A stretch of DNA of 64,000 bases from positions 1-64,000 of the forward strand of contig NZ_JACSZV010000001.1 of assembly GCF_014472415.1 (NCBI RefSeq), in the 5' to 3' direction. The DNA is from Pseudomonas sp. N40(2020). GTDB taxonomy: Bacteria > Pseudomonadota > Gammaproteobacteria > Pseudomonadales > Pseudomonadaceae. The position numbers and the translations under genes were made by a program. The notes below the pieces were generated by a model. The model ran no database searches. It was given only the letters and a program-made list of their open reading frames with translations, and was not told the DNA's origin. Below are positions 18,057 through 26,037 of this stretch, in pieces. Position 1 is the stretch's first letter; every line of letters begins with the position of its first letter.

Positions 18057-18644
18057 TCACCCCAGACGGCGCGACCAACGCTGATCTGGCGCTTCGAATG
18101 CCGGATTGACCAGCGCCGTCAGCACATGATCCTGCCAGCGCCCGGCAATGTTCAGATACGCCTTGGCATAGCCTTCCCGTTCGAAGCCCAGCCGCTCCAG
18201 CAATCGTGCGCTGCGCTCGTTGCCGGGAACGTAATTGGCCATGATCCGGTGCAGGTTCTGGGTATCGAACATGTAGCCGATGCCAGCCTCCAGGCCTTCC
18301 TGCATCAAGCCTTGGCCCTGATGCCCTTCATCGATGTGATAGCCCACATAACACGCCTGAAACGCCCCGCGAATGATGCCGCTGAAATTGCACGCGCCGA
18401 TCATCTGCTGGCCGTCCGGCGTCAGCAGGGCGAAATGCATGGCCAGCCCGGCTTCAAAGGCGCTGGCCTGGATGTCGAGGCGGCGGCGAATCTGTGCCGT
18501 GGAAAAGTAGTCGGTGGTGCGGATTGGCGACCACGGTGCGAGGTGACGTTGGTTGCGTTGGTAGAAATCACTTTCCAGCTCTGCTTGCTCCGGAGCAAGA
18601 ATTGCCAGCGTCAGGCGTTGGCAGGGCAAAGTCAGCAGCGGCAT
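18057..18644 (-). CDS. GNAT family N-acetyltransferase, RimJ/RimL type
   Basis: A 195-residue acetyltransferase of the ribosomal-protein-serine type. LTLAILAPEQAELESDFYQRNQRHLAPWSP is the usual RimJ opening; the acetyl-CoA loop appears as DEGHQGQGLMQEGL, and the core strand ends MANYVPGNERSARLLERLGFEREG. Length and motifs fit RimJ (194 residues in E. coli), which acetylates the N-terminus of ribosomal protein S5, but paralogues with other substrates are common. Confidence 0.85.
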   Translation of the reverse strand: MPLLTLPCQRLTLAILAPEQAELESDFYQRNQRHLAPWSPIRTTDYFSTAQIRRRLDIQASAFEAGLAMHFALLTPDGQQMIGACNFSGIIRGAFQACYVGYHIDEGHQGQGLMQEGLEAGIGYMFDTQNLHRIMANYVPGNERSARLLERLGFEREGYAKAYLNIAGRWQDHVLTALVNPAFEAPDQRWSRRLG

Positions 18645-18739
18645 CGGGCGCTCCGGTGGGCGAGAAGATTGCTGGCAGGTTCGCGCAATACCCAGGGTTC
18701 GGCAAGTGATGGAGAGCGGGGGGACGTTGAATGCCAGGC

Positions 18740-18768
18740 AAAAAAAAGCCCGCGGGAGAGCCGCGGGC
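18740..18768 (-). terminator. Intrinsic terminator (leftward)
   Basis: Eight-base arms GCCCGCGG and CCGCGGGC with a five-base loop; read leftward they are followed by eight T. It would stop leftward transcripts from the 18891-19262 gene before the GNAT gene. Confidence 0.85.
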
Positions 18769-18890
18769 GAACCGTAGTTTCTTGAATGAGCGAGTGGACT
18801 GTACAGCTTCGGCTGAACAGCGGCAGTGAAGAAAAATTCATCTCGATGGACCGCTTCGATGCCACTGCCGGCCTGTACAGACTTCGTGGG

Positions 18891-19262
18891 TCAGTGGCGA
18901 ACTTCAGGGGTGGGCGAGTCAGGCGATCCCTGTTGAGCAACCTGATCCCGTGCCCGGCAGATCACGATTTCGGCCAGCGCACTCAATTGCTTCATGACCA
19001 CAGCGACATGGCGCTTGGAACCATCGAATTCGTCGGCAAAGTTTGCACTGATGTCCACAAGGGACTCGAGCAGATCACTGGCATGCGTGAGCAGGGTCAA
19101 TGTGTCGACATCGTCGCGCACGCTGAGCATCTGCTTGAGGGGAACGGTGCGGCGGCGTTTGCGTGGGTTCGAACCGGTGGTGCCGGGTTGTTGTTGCGGT
19201 CCGGAAATTTGCGCATCGGCAGGTACCGGTCCAACAAGCGTAAGTCGGGTGATTTTTTTCAT
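18891..19262 (-). CDS. Small helical protein resembling DUF6124
   Basis: A 123-residue protein. The first 45 residues are polar and basic (NPRKRRRTV); the rest is helical (LLTHASDLLESLVDISANF, AVVMKQLSALAEIVICRARD). The spacing of hydrophobics and the ending resemble the DUF6124 protein at 9558-9923, so I place it loosely in that group. ATG 19262 has GGAG eight bases upstream. Function unknown. Confidence 0.6.
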   Translation of the reverse strand: MKKITRLTLVGPVPADAQISGPQQQPGTTGSNPRKRRRTVPLKQMLSVRDDVDTLTLLTHASDLLESLVDISANFADEFDGSKRHVAVVMKQLSALAEIVICRARDQVAQQGSPDSPTPEVRH

Positions 19263-19459
19263 GACGTGGCTCCGTGGAGTGAACAATCTCTGCGGGGGCG
19301 GTCTGTCAAACCGTCCGCTGGAGGGCAGCGAGTCGTGGAGGGTAGCGCCCTGAAAATCGGTTCACCAGTTCATGAAAGTCGACGCGTGTTGAGGGAAATT
19401 TCCTAGGACGTGGAATGTAGGAAGCGAAAGTCGCTGGCTAACCACGTCCGGGAGGTTTT

Positions 19460-20386
19460 TCAGTACTCCGAGACTTTATCTTCGCGCAAGATCCATCCCG
19501 CTTCACCCTGTATCAACTTGTATTGAATCTGTCTCATCTTCCCTGTTCGCCCTGCGTTGGCATCCGCGCTGTCGTACACCGGAAAGCGCTGCACCAGCTT
19601 ATTTTCCACCACCGAGAATGAATCCTCGCCCTGATAGCCCTCGGCTGTTTTCGGGTTGTCGCTGACCGGTGGCAGGTAGATTTCGCTGAGGGATTTTTTG
19701 TTGTTGGCCGAGTAGGCGATCAATTCGCCCGGCATGCTGCGCCCGGGAGGGCGTGTGAATACGTAGATCTCGGGGGAGCCGTCGTTATTCAGATCGGCGA
19801 CTTCGGCGCGCACGATGTTGCCGTTGAGCGGGCGGGTGATCGTCGAGTTATCGATTTCCAGCCCTTTAGGCTCGATGCGCAAGGCGGGTTTGCCGTCGAC
19901 CTCATCCGCTTTCACATGAAAGTCGATGCCCTGCAACGTCAGGTTCTTGTCGAAGGATTGGCTGTTATCCACAGCGTCGCCATTGGCGAGAACCAGGGAA
20001 ATTTCGTAATTGGCCACTTCATCGCGCCGTGCCGCATTGCGCATGAGATAGACCTGAACCGTGTATTCGCTATCGGCGGGCAGCGAGCCAGTGAAGTGAT
20101 GGCCCATGATCGAGCTGTTGAACAGGGCGTAATCAGCGCCTTTGGCGGTGACGTTGAAGTTGGCGGAATTGTTGGAGGTTTTAAAACCTACCGTCAGGAT
20201 CTGCCCAGCCTTGGCGTTGAGCGTGTACTCGGCCGTTTTATAGCCCTTGATCGACTGTTTGAATTGCACGCTGCCATAGCCGCTTTTGTAGACGACTGGC
20301 TGGATCCTTGGAGGGTTCTCGCTGTTGGCTGCGTTGGCAGACAGTGAAACGAGGGCCGCCAGTGCGGCGCCGAGCCAGATATTCAT
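19460..20386 (-). CDS. Periplasmic PliG-like protein with FG-GAP/VCBS-type segment
   Basis: A 308-residue exported protein. Residues 1-20 are a signal peptide (MNIWLGAALAALVSLSANAA). Residues 30-145 form a beta domain with YKTAEYTLNAKAGQILTVGF and EYTVQVYLMRNAARRDEVAN, reminiscent of PliG, the inhibitor of g-type lysozyme. The second half holds a calcium-loop-like VADLNNDGSPEIYVF motif of FG-GAP/VCBS repeats. ATG 20386 has AAGGA upstream. It may protect peptidoglycan from hydrolases; this rests on motif resemblance only. Confidence 0.6.
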   Translation of the reverse strand: MNIWLGAALAALVSLSANAANSENPPRIQPVVYKSGYGSVQFKQSIKGYKTAEYTLNAKAGQILTVGFKTSNNSANFNVTAKGADYALFNSSIMGHHFTGSLPADSEYTVQVYLMRNAARRDEVANYEISLVLANGDAVDNSQSFDKNLTLQGIDFHVKADEVDGKPALRIEPKGLEIDNSTITRPLNGNIVRAEVADLNNDGSPEIYVFTRPPGRSMPGELIAYSANNKKSLSEIYLPPVSDNPKTAEGYQGEDSFSVVENKLVQRFPVYDSADANAGRTGKMRQIQYKLIQGEAGWILREDKVSEY

Positions 20387-20627
20387 GAGTGTCCTTGGGG
20401 TAATGGCCTGGGTGCCTCGAAGGATAGTTCCACAGGCGCGCCCCCGTCCAACCGCACCGTTGCTTAAATCTCGGTGGATTTCAGGGCGTGTTTGACGTGA
20501 GTCACACATCCGATTGGCCCGGCGATGAGGCGACAGTCACGGGCGCATCGGCTGTTCACATAATTCTTACGCAAGCAAAGCTATGATGTTCGGGCATGTG
20601 CATTGGGCCAGACAGGGCGGCTCCATT

Positions 20628-21668
20628 ATGAATTTGAATGTTCTCTACGCGTTGGCGGCTGCGGCATTGTTCGGCGCCAGCACGCCACTCGCCAAGCTTT
20701 TGGGGGTGGATACAAACCCCGTCCTGTTGGCCGGGCTGCTCTATCTGGGAAGTGGTCTGGGGCTTGGCGCTGTTCGTGTTGTTCGCGATCGAGCGTGGCA
20801 GCGTTCAGGGCTAACGGCAGAGGAGTGGCCCTGGCTGATCGGGGCCATTGTCTTTGGCGGTGTACTGGCGCCGACCGCCCTGATGTTCGGTCTGACTCGA
20901 ACGACCGGGGCCACAGCCTCGCTGATGCTCAATCTTGAGTCGGTGCTGACGGCGGTGCTGGCGTGGGTGGTGTTCAAGGAAAATGCTGATCGCCGGATCG
21001 TGATCGGCATGATCGCGATTGTCCTGGGCGGTGTCGTGCTGGCATGGCCACAAGAGACGGCGACGGCCCATGACTGGACGGGGCCGCTGGCGGTGGCTTT
21101 CGCTTGTTTGTGTTGGGCGATCGATAACAATCTGACCCGCAAAGTCTCGGCCTCGGACGCGCTGTTTATCGCCGGCAGCAAAGGTCTGGCGGCCGGTGTG
21201 GTCAATTGCTCTCTGGCATTGGTCATCGGCATGCAACTGCCTGCTGCGGGCTCATTGGTCTCAATCATGCTGGTGGGATTTCTCGGCTACGGTGTCAGCC
21301 TGGTGCTGTTCGTTCTCGCCCTTCGCGGACTGGGCAGCGCTCGTACAGGCGCGTACTTTTCCACGGCGCCGTTTCTCGGCGCGGTTATTTCGATCATGGT
21401 GCTGGGCGAGTCGGTATCGCTGATGTTCGCTCTCGCGGCAGCGCTGATGGCCTTCGGTGTCTGGGTTCACCTGATGGAAAACCATACACACGAGCATCAA
21501 CATGAACCGCTAGAGCACGACCATCGCCATACCCACGACGAACATCACCAGCATGAACATGACTTTGCGTGGGACGGCACCGAGCCGCACAGTCATCCGC
21601 ATGGGCATACTCCGATAAGCCACAGCCATGCGCATTTTCCCGATGTTCATCATCGGCATCGGCATTAA
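20628..21668 (+). CDS. EamA/DMT family transporter with histidine-rich C-terminal tail
   Basis: A 346-residue inner-membrane protein with ten predicted helices in two EamA repeats (LYALAAAALFGASTPLAKLL; later WAIDNNLTRKVS). After the last helix (about residue 284) comes a cytoplasmic tail of roughly 60 residues in which more than a third are histidine, in HxH runs (HTHEHQHEP, HEHDFAWDGTEPHSHPHGH, HRHRH). Such tails bind Ni, Co or Zn. DMT members export metabolites or amino acids; the tail suggests metal sensing or metal export, which is inference. Confidence 0.85.
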   Translation: MNLNVLYALAAAALFGASTPLAKLLGVDTNPVLLAGLLYLGSGLGLGAVRVVRDRAWQRSGLTAEEWPWLIGAIVFGGVLAPTALMFGLTRTTGATASLMLNLESVLTAVLAWVVFKENADRRIVIGMIAIVLGGVVLAWPQETATAHDWTGPLAVAFACLCWAIDNNLTRKVSASDALFIAGSKGLAAGVVNCSLALVIGMQLPAAGSLVSIMLVGFLGYGVSLVLFVLALRGLGSARTGAYFSTAPFLGAVISIMVLGESVSLMFALAAALMAFGVWVHLMENHTHEHQHEPLEHDHRHTHDEHHQHEHDFAWDGTEPHSHPHGHTPISHSHAHFPDVHHRHRH

Positions 21669-22102
21669 TGAATTGAAGCGGGTCGGGGAGTCTGGAGTTT
21701 TTGGGACGCAAAATCCTTTTCATCCTGAGACCAACTCGCTGCTGGCGTAGAGCATTTTCGAAAAGGGAGGATAACCGCTGAAAGCGGAGTGTCGAGTGGT
21801 GGCGTATAGCCAGAATCGGAGGCGTGCTCGGTATTTCGAGAACCTGTCATCGAGCGCAAACCAGAACCTTAAAGTATGCGTTTGGACAACACACTGAACG
21901 GATACCTAAGCTAAGGGTAACGGTGTCCACCTATCCAACACGTCAGAGTTAAAAGCCGGAGAATGGAAGCGTTAACTTTTATTTATTCGTGATCTCTACA
22001 ACACCGGTCGTCGCACGAAAGATCCCTTGCTGAAAATAGACCCGTTGATCAGGGGGGCAGGGTGTACTATCTAGAAATAGCATCATGAAGTGATACTTAC
22101 CC
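21669..22102. other. Intergenic region upstream of the KaiC operon
   Basis: A 434-base stretch, AT-richer toward the right. No convincing gene on either strand. It should contain the promoter of the 22103-25649 operon. I see no clear hairpin terminator for the DMT transporter gene. Confidence 0.4.
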
Positions 22103-22525
22103 ATGGAAAGGGATGATAGCTGCAGGATTTCGGCATCGACGGCTAAACGTGCCGGGAACACTCCGAGCGCCGGACAAATTGCTAATGCGGTAGTGGCAAC
22201 ATTCGGGGATATTCATACTATTCTCGCGCCGATTATTGGGCAGGAAGGCGTGTTTGCGCTTTATAGGCGAAGCGTCTTTATTTGCGCCTCACGTCATACT
22301 TGTCTCTCCATCCTCAACGACAGCCTCGAGAAAGACTTTTCTGGATTGAGACTCCTGCTCGCGCAGCAAACCAGCGACACAGCCACAACATATGGTGACG
22401 ACTTGCTGAAGACTTTGAATGAGCTACTTATCTCGTTCATAGGCTCTTCTCTATCCGAACGTCTGTTGCAGGCTGTTTGGGAAAACTCTCTTAGCGACAC
22501 TCCCGCCCAGGATACCTCGTCATGA
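22103..22525 (+). CDS. Unidentified small protein, first gene of KaiC operon
   Basis: A 140-residue protein of unknown family. The N-terminal 25 residues are polar; residues 30-120 look helical and amphipathic (ILAPIIGQEGVFALYRRSVF, LLLAQQTSDTATTYGDDLLK, LLISFIGSSLSERLLQAVWE). No metal or catalytic motif is seen. No good ribosome-binding site precedes ATG 22103. Its stop overlaps the KaiC start by four bases (ATGA), so it is translationally tied to the KaiC ATPase and is probably a partner or regulator of it (inference). Confidence 0.65.
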   Translation: MERDDSCRISASTAKRAGNTPSAGQIANAVVATFGDIHTILAPIIGQEGVFALYRRSVFICASRHTCLSILNDSLEKDFSGLRLLLAQQTSDTATTYGDDLLKTLNELLISFIGSSLSERLLQAVWENSLSDTPAQDTSS

Positions 22526-24027
22526 ATACCAAAGTGACAATCAATCGCTTGCGCACAGGTGTGCCAGGACTGGATGAGGTGCTAGGCGGAGGATTGCCGG
22601 AGTTCTCGTTCAATCTGATCGCCGGTACACCGGGCTGCGGAAAGACAACGCTGGCGCATCAAATGATGTTCGCCCTCGCTACACCGGAACGGCCAGCTCT
22701 GTATTTCACTGTGCTGGGTGAGCCGCCATTAAAGATGTTGCGATATCAGCAGCAGTTTGAGTTCTTCGACAACGAAGCAGTGACGCGTTCGATCCGGTAC
22801 ATCAACTTGATTGACGATACGCTTACTGGCGACCTGGATGAAGTTTTGCGACGGATTGTGGCCGAGGTTGAAACTCATGCCCCATCACTAGTTTTCGTCG
22901 ACTCTTTCCGTTCAGTGGTGCTGGCGAGCAGTACCCAGAGCAACCCGAACAATAAACTTCAGCAGTTCGTCCAGCAGTTGGGAATGATGATGACGACGTG
23001 GCAGGCCACCACATTTTTGATTGGCGAATATTTTAACGAAACGGAAAGCAACCCCGTTTTCACCGTAGCCGATGGGCTCATTTGGTTGCGCCAAAGCGTT
23101 CTCCGCAACTCTATAGTACGCAAAATGGAAATCATGAAGATGCGGGGGCAACCTACGTTACCGGGCCTGCACTCTTTTCGCATCAGCAATGCCGGCATCA
23201 AGGTATTCGCTCCAGCTGTTACCCATATTAAGGCAAGCACTCCTGCCGAAAACTCAACAGCACTTGGTTTTCGTCTGCTGATGGGGGTTCCGCACCTGGA
23301 TGAAATGCTAGGCGGCGGTTTACCACGAGGGTATTCACTGCTAGTTGCGGGCCCTTCCGGCTCTGGTAAAAGTATTCTTGCGACAACCTTCCTTGCAGAG
23401 GGGGCCAGGGCCGGAGAAACCGGCGTGATTGCTGTGTTCGAGCAGCGCCCGAATTACGCTCAAAACGCAATACTTTCAAACCTGATCAGCACCGGCCAAG
23501 TGGGTTTGGTGGATAGCCGTTCCCCTGATTTATCAATCGAAGAGGTCATCCATATGCTGCTTGCCGAGATCGAGCGTCTTGGAGCCAGTCGCGTGGTCAT
23601 AGACTCTTTGTCAGGTTTCGAATTGGCCTTGGCACCGACCTTCCGGGAAGATTTTCGCGAGTCGTTGTCGTGCCTGGTCAGCTCATTGGCGAGCGTTGGT
23701 GTAACGGTGCTGATGACCTCGGAGCTGGAGGATCGCTACACTGACCTCCGCTTCAGCCCTTACGGCACGGCGTTTTTGACCGACGCGATTATTGTTCAGC
23801 GCTATATCGAAATTGAAAGTCGGTTGTTGCGAGTCATGGCAGTGGTGAAGGTTCGCGCAAGCGAGCACTCCGATGAGTTACGTCTATACCAAATCGACGA
23901 TCAAGGCATTCGTATTGGCAAAATGCTTGTTGAGCGAGAAGGTCTCTTAGGGGGCCGCCCGACTCAGAAGAACAATCAAACGTCGATGCCGCGGTCTGAG
24001 GCGGATGAACTCGGAACGCTTTCGTGA
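22522..24027 (+). CDS. KaiC-family double-domain RecA-like ATPase
   Basis: A 501-residue protein with two KaiC/RadA domains. CI has Walker A GTPGCGKTT (35-43) after the TGVPGLDEVLGGGLPEF lead; CII has GPSGSGKS near 277-284 after MGVPHLDEMLGGGLPRGY. Length is near cyanobacterial KaiC (519). By eye alignment of the segment before LTDAIIVQRYIEI with Synechococcus KaiC, the autophosphorylation sites S431/T432 are replaced by A/F, and the CII EE pair reads EQ. It is therefore a KaiC-like signalling ATPase, not a cycling clock protein; no kaiA or kaiB is near. Confidence 0.9.
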   Translation: MNTKVTINRLRTGVPGLDEVLGGGLPEFSFNLIAGTPGCGKTTLAHQMMFALATPERPALYFTVLGEPPLKMLRYQQQFEFFDNEAVTRSIRYINLIDDTLTGDLDEVLRRIVAEVETHAPSLVFVDSFRSVVLASSTQSNPNNKLQQFVQQLGMMMTTWQATTFLIGEYFNETESNPVFTVADGLIWLRQSVLRNSIVRKMEIMKMRGQPTLPGLHSFRISNAGIKVFAPAVTHIKASTPAENSTALGFRLLMGVPHLDEMLGGGLPRGYSLLVAGPSGSGKSILATTFLAEGARAGETGVIAVFEQRPNYAQNAILSNLISTGQVGLVDSRSPDLSIEEVIHMLLAEIERLGASRVVIDSLSGFELALAPTFREDFRESLSCLVSSLASVGVTVLMTSELEDRYTDLRFSPYGTAFLTDAIIVQRYIEIESRLLRVMAVVKVRASEHSDELRLYQIDDQGIRIGKMLVEREGLLGGRPTQKNNQTSMPRSEADELGTLS

Positions 24028-25649
24028 ACCGCAAAACGGAGAACGACAAAAAAGCGCTCGCTGCTGCGAGTATCGAGCTGACTCAGGTTGTGCAGAAAAC
24101 TCAGGAGGCTCGCATAAAGCTTGATGATCTTGAGCAGAAAGTTGCGAACACTCAGTTCCAAGTGCTGGAAAACCAGCAGTCCGGGCAGTTAATCGAGGCC
24201 AATGAACAACTGGTACTCGCGCTTCTCCAAGCCCAAATTGGCGTTGAACAGGCAGCCACTGCGTTGCGTGAGGTTTCTCACGCCGCGCAGCTCGATGTTT
24301 TGACGGGGCTTCCCAATCGCAGATTGTTACTCGGACGGTTAGCCCAGGCGATCAAAGATACGACGCCAGAGGGAGAGGGTCTGGCGGTACTCTTTTTGGA
24401 TTTAAATCACTTCAAATTGATCAACGACACCTTGGGGCACAGTGTCGGCGATGAAGTGCTCAAGGAAACCGCACTGCGACTGAGTGGCGCAGTACGCAAG
24501 AATGATACGGTTGGACGATACGGCGGGGACGAGTTCATTATCTTGCTGGAAGGCACTATCAGCCATGCCGATGTATTGGGTATCTGCGATAAAATTATCA
24601 AGGCGCTTGGAGTGCCACACCCTATCGGGAATCAGGTTCTGCAACTGGCAGCGAGTATCGGGGTGAGTTATTACCCGAAAGATGGCGATGACCCACACAC
24701 ATTGATCGATTGCGCTGATGCGGCGATGTACCGGGCAAAACGGCATAGTCTAGGGGTAGCCTTTCACAGCACCGTCTTGCTTCCAGTACCGTTGCCTACC
24801 CACCTCCCAATTATCCAGGCACAAAAAAAATCGGGCGCTCACCAATACATAGCCCATGGAGAACACGAAAGACGGCGTGCTCATTTGCGAGAGGCAAACG
24901 AGCAGTTGGTATTAACGGCACTCAACGCGCAACAACTCCAGGCCGCTGCGGAGGACGCCCTTGATAAGCAGAAAAAAATTCTGGCAATGGTTGCGCACGA
25001 GTTGCGCAATCCTCTGACACCGCTAACCCAGGTGGCGGGGATGCTGATGCACTCCTCCCATGAACGGTTGGCGAGCATACAGGCGATTATTGAACGTCAG
25101 ACAAGCCATATTGCGCGGCTGGTCGACGACCTGATGGACATATCCATGGTCCAGACAGGCAAGCTCAGACTGAACTTCCAGCCTGTAGACATAGCAACGA
25201 TCATTGATGAGGCCGTCATTGTCTGTCGTCCTGCGATCGACCTACGCTTTCAGCAATTTGTAGTGCGCCAGCCAGGTCGCTCGCTGATGATCAATGGTGA
25301 TCACCTCAGATTGACGCAAATTTTATGCAACCTGCTTGGCAATGCCTCCAAGTACACACCCAATAATGGTTCGATCGAGCTAGCTATCGGTACCAGTAGC
25401 GATGACATCACCTTGACCTTTTCCGATACCGGTATAGGTATTAGCGCTGAGGTTCTGGATTTTATTTTTGATCCCTTCGTTCAGGATGCCCACGCCATTG
25501 GGTACAACGGTGCAGGACTGGGGGTTGGGCTGTCAGTCGTTCGCGAATTGGTCGAGGGACACCGAGGCTCGGTAAGCGTTTCCAGCGGTGGTTTAGGGCT
25601 CGGCAGCAAGTTTGTCGTCACGCTGCCGTTGCACCCGCAATCCCAATAA
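24024..25649 (+). CDS. Soluble GGDEF diguanylate cyclase / histidine kinase hybrid
   Basis: A 541-residue cytoplasmic protein with no membrane helix. Residues 1-88 are coiled coil; 90-250 form a GGDEF domain with intact RYGGDEF (GGDEF at 167-171) and an inhibitory RxxD site RKND at 158-161, the correct five residues upstream. A second coiled coil leads to a HisKA domain with phospho-acceptor H325 in VAHELRNPL and an HATPase domain with NLLGNASKYTPN and two G boxes. It could make c-di-GMP and autophosphorylate. It has no receiver and no EAL domain. The start overlaps KaiC by four bases. Confidence 0.9.
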   Translation: MNRKTENDKKALAAASIELTQVVQKTQEARIKLDDLEQKVANTQFQVLENQQSGQLIEANEQLVLALLQAQIGVEQAATALREVSHAAQLDVLTGLPNRRLLLGRLAQAIKDTTPEGEGLAVLFLDLNHFKLINDTLGHSVGDEVLKETALRLSGAVRKNDTVGRYGGDEFIILLEGTISHADVLGICDKIIKALGVPHPIGNQVLQLAASIGVSYYPKDGDDPHTLIDCADAAMYRAKRHSLGVAFHSTVLLPVPLPTHLPIIQAQKKSGAHQYIAHGEHERRRAHLREANEQLVLTALNAQQLQAAAEDALDKQKKILAMVAHELRNPLTPLTQVAGMLMHSSHERLASIQAIIERQTSHIARLVDDLMDISMVQTGKLRLNFQPVDIATIIDEAVIVCRPAIDLRFQQFVVRQPGRSLMINGDHLRLTQILCNLLGNASKYTPNNGSIELAIGTSSDDITLTFSDTGIGISAEVLDFIFDPFVQDAHAIGYNGAGLGVGLSVVRELVEGHRGSVSVSSGGLGLGSKFVVTLPLHPQSQ

Positions 25650-25916
25650 CTGTTTTGTAATGGTGGCAGCACGTCATGCTGGGTGATCGCGGCTTGATCC
25701 TGATTGCTGGATCAACTGTTCTCGCTGCCCGTGCAGGATTTACCGCAGACCAAAAAGCCCTGCGAACACTTCAGGAGTATGTGACGTGTGTATCTTTCGA
25801 AGGGAGTGTGCAGTAGGCGGGAACGCCTGAGAGGATGTTGCTGAAAAGTCGCTGAAGCTGGCGTGAATCGGCATCAATCCACAACAACACCCAGCAACAT
25901 TCCAAGGCCCCAGATG

Positions 25917-25947
25917 CGACAAAGCCCGCACTGGGCGGGCCTTGTCG
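25917..25947 (-). terminator. Terminator of the original ssrA gene
   Basis: Inverted arms CGACAAAGCCCGC and GCGGGCCTTGTCG, just downstream (leftward) of the tmRNA 3' end. This is the chromosomal remainder of the ssrA transcription unit. Confidence 0.75.
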
Positions 25948-25955
25948 TTGAGAGT

Positions 25956-25987
25956 TGGTGGAGCCGGGGGGATTTGAACCCCCGTCT
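25956..25987 (-). other. attL: 3' end of ssrA (tmRNA) left by prophage integration
   Basis: On the minus strand this reads as a T arm and acceptor end (GACGGGGGTTCAAATCCCCC then CGGCTCCACCA), the conserved 3' end of bacterial tmRNA. The rest of tmRNA is absent: the next bases lead into a phage-strand gene. Integrases of tyrosine type often use the ssrA 3' end, so this is the left attachment site. The exact core end is unknown, somewhere up to about 26035. Confidence 0.85.
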
Positions 25988-26037
25988 AAGCCTTGATCTA
26001 TAAGCTTTTCAGCTGCCAAGCTGCCATTTTGCTGTCA

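Noticed and set aside
22522..24027. Bona fide circadian clock KaiC
   Set aside because: No kaiA or kaiB nearby and the S431/T432 positions appear as A/F by eye alignment.
25771..26019. Open reading frame across the attL region on the minus strand
   Set aside because: It runs through the tmRNA 3' end and its terminator; the protein-like reading is a by-product.
25956..26037. A complete ssrA gene
   Set aside because: Only the last 30 or so bases of tmRNA match; the next bases belong to the phage gene end.
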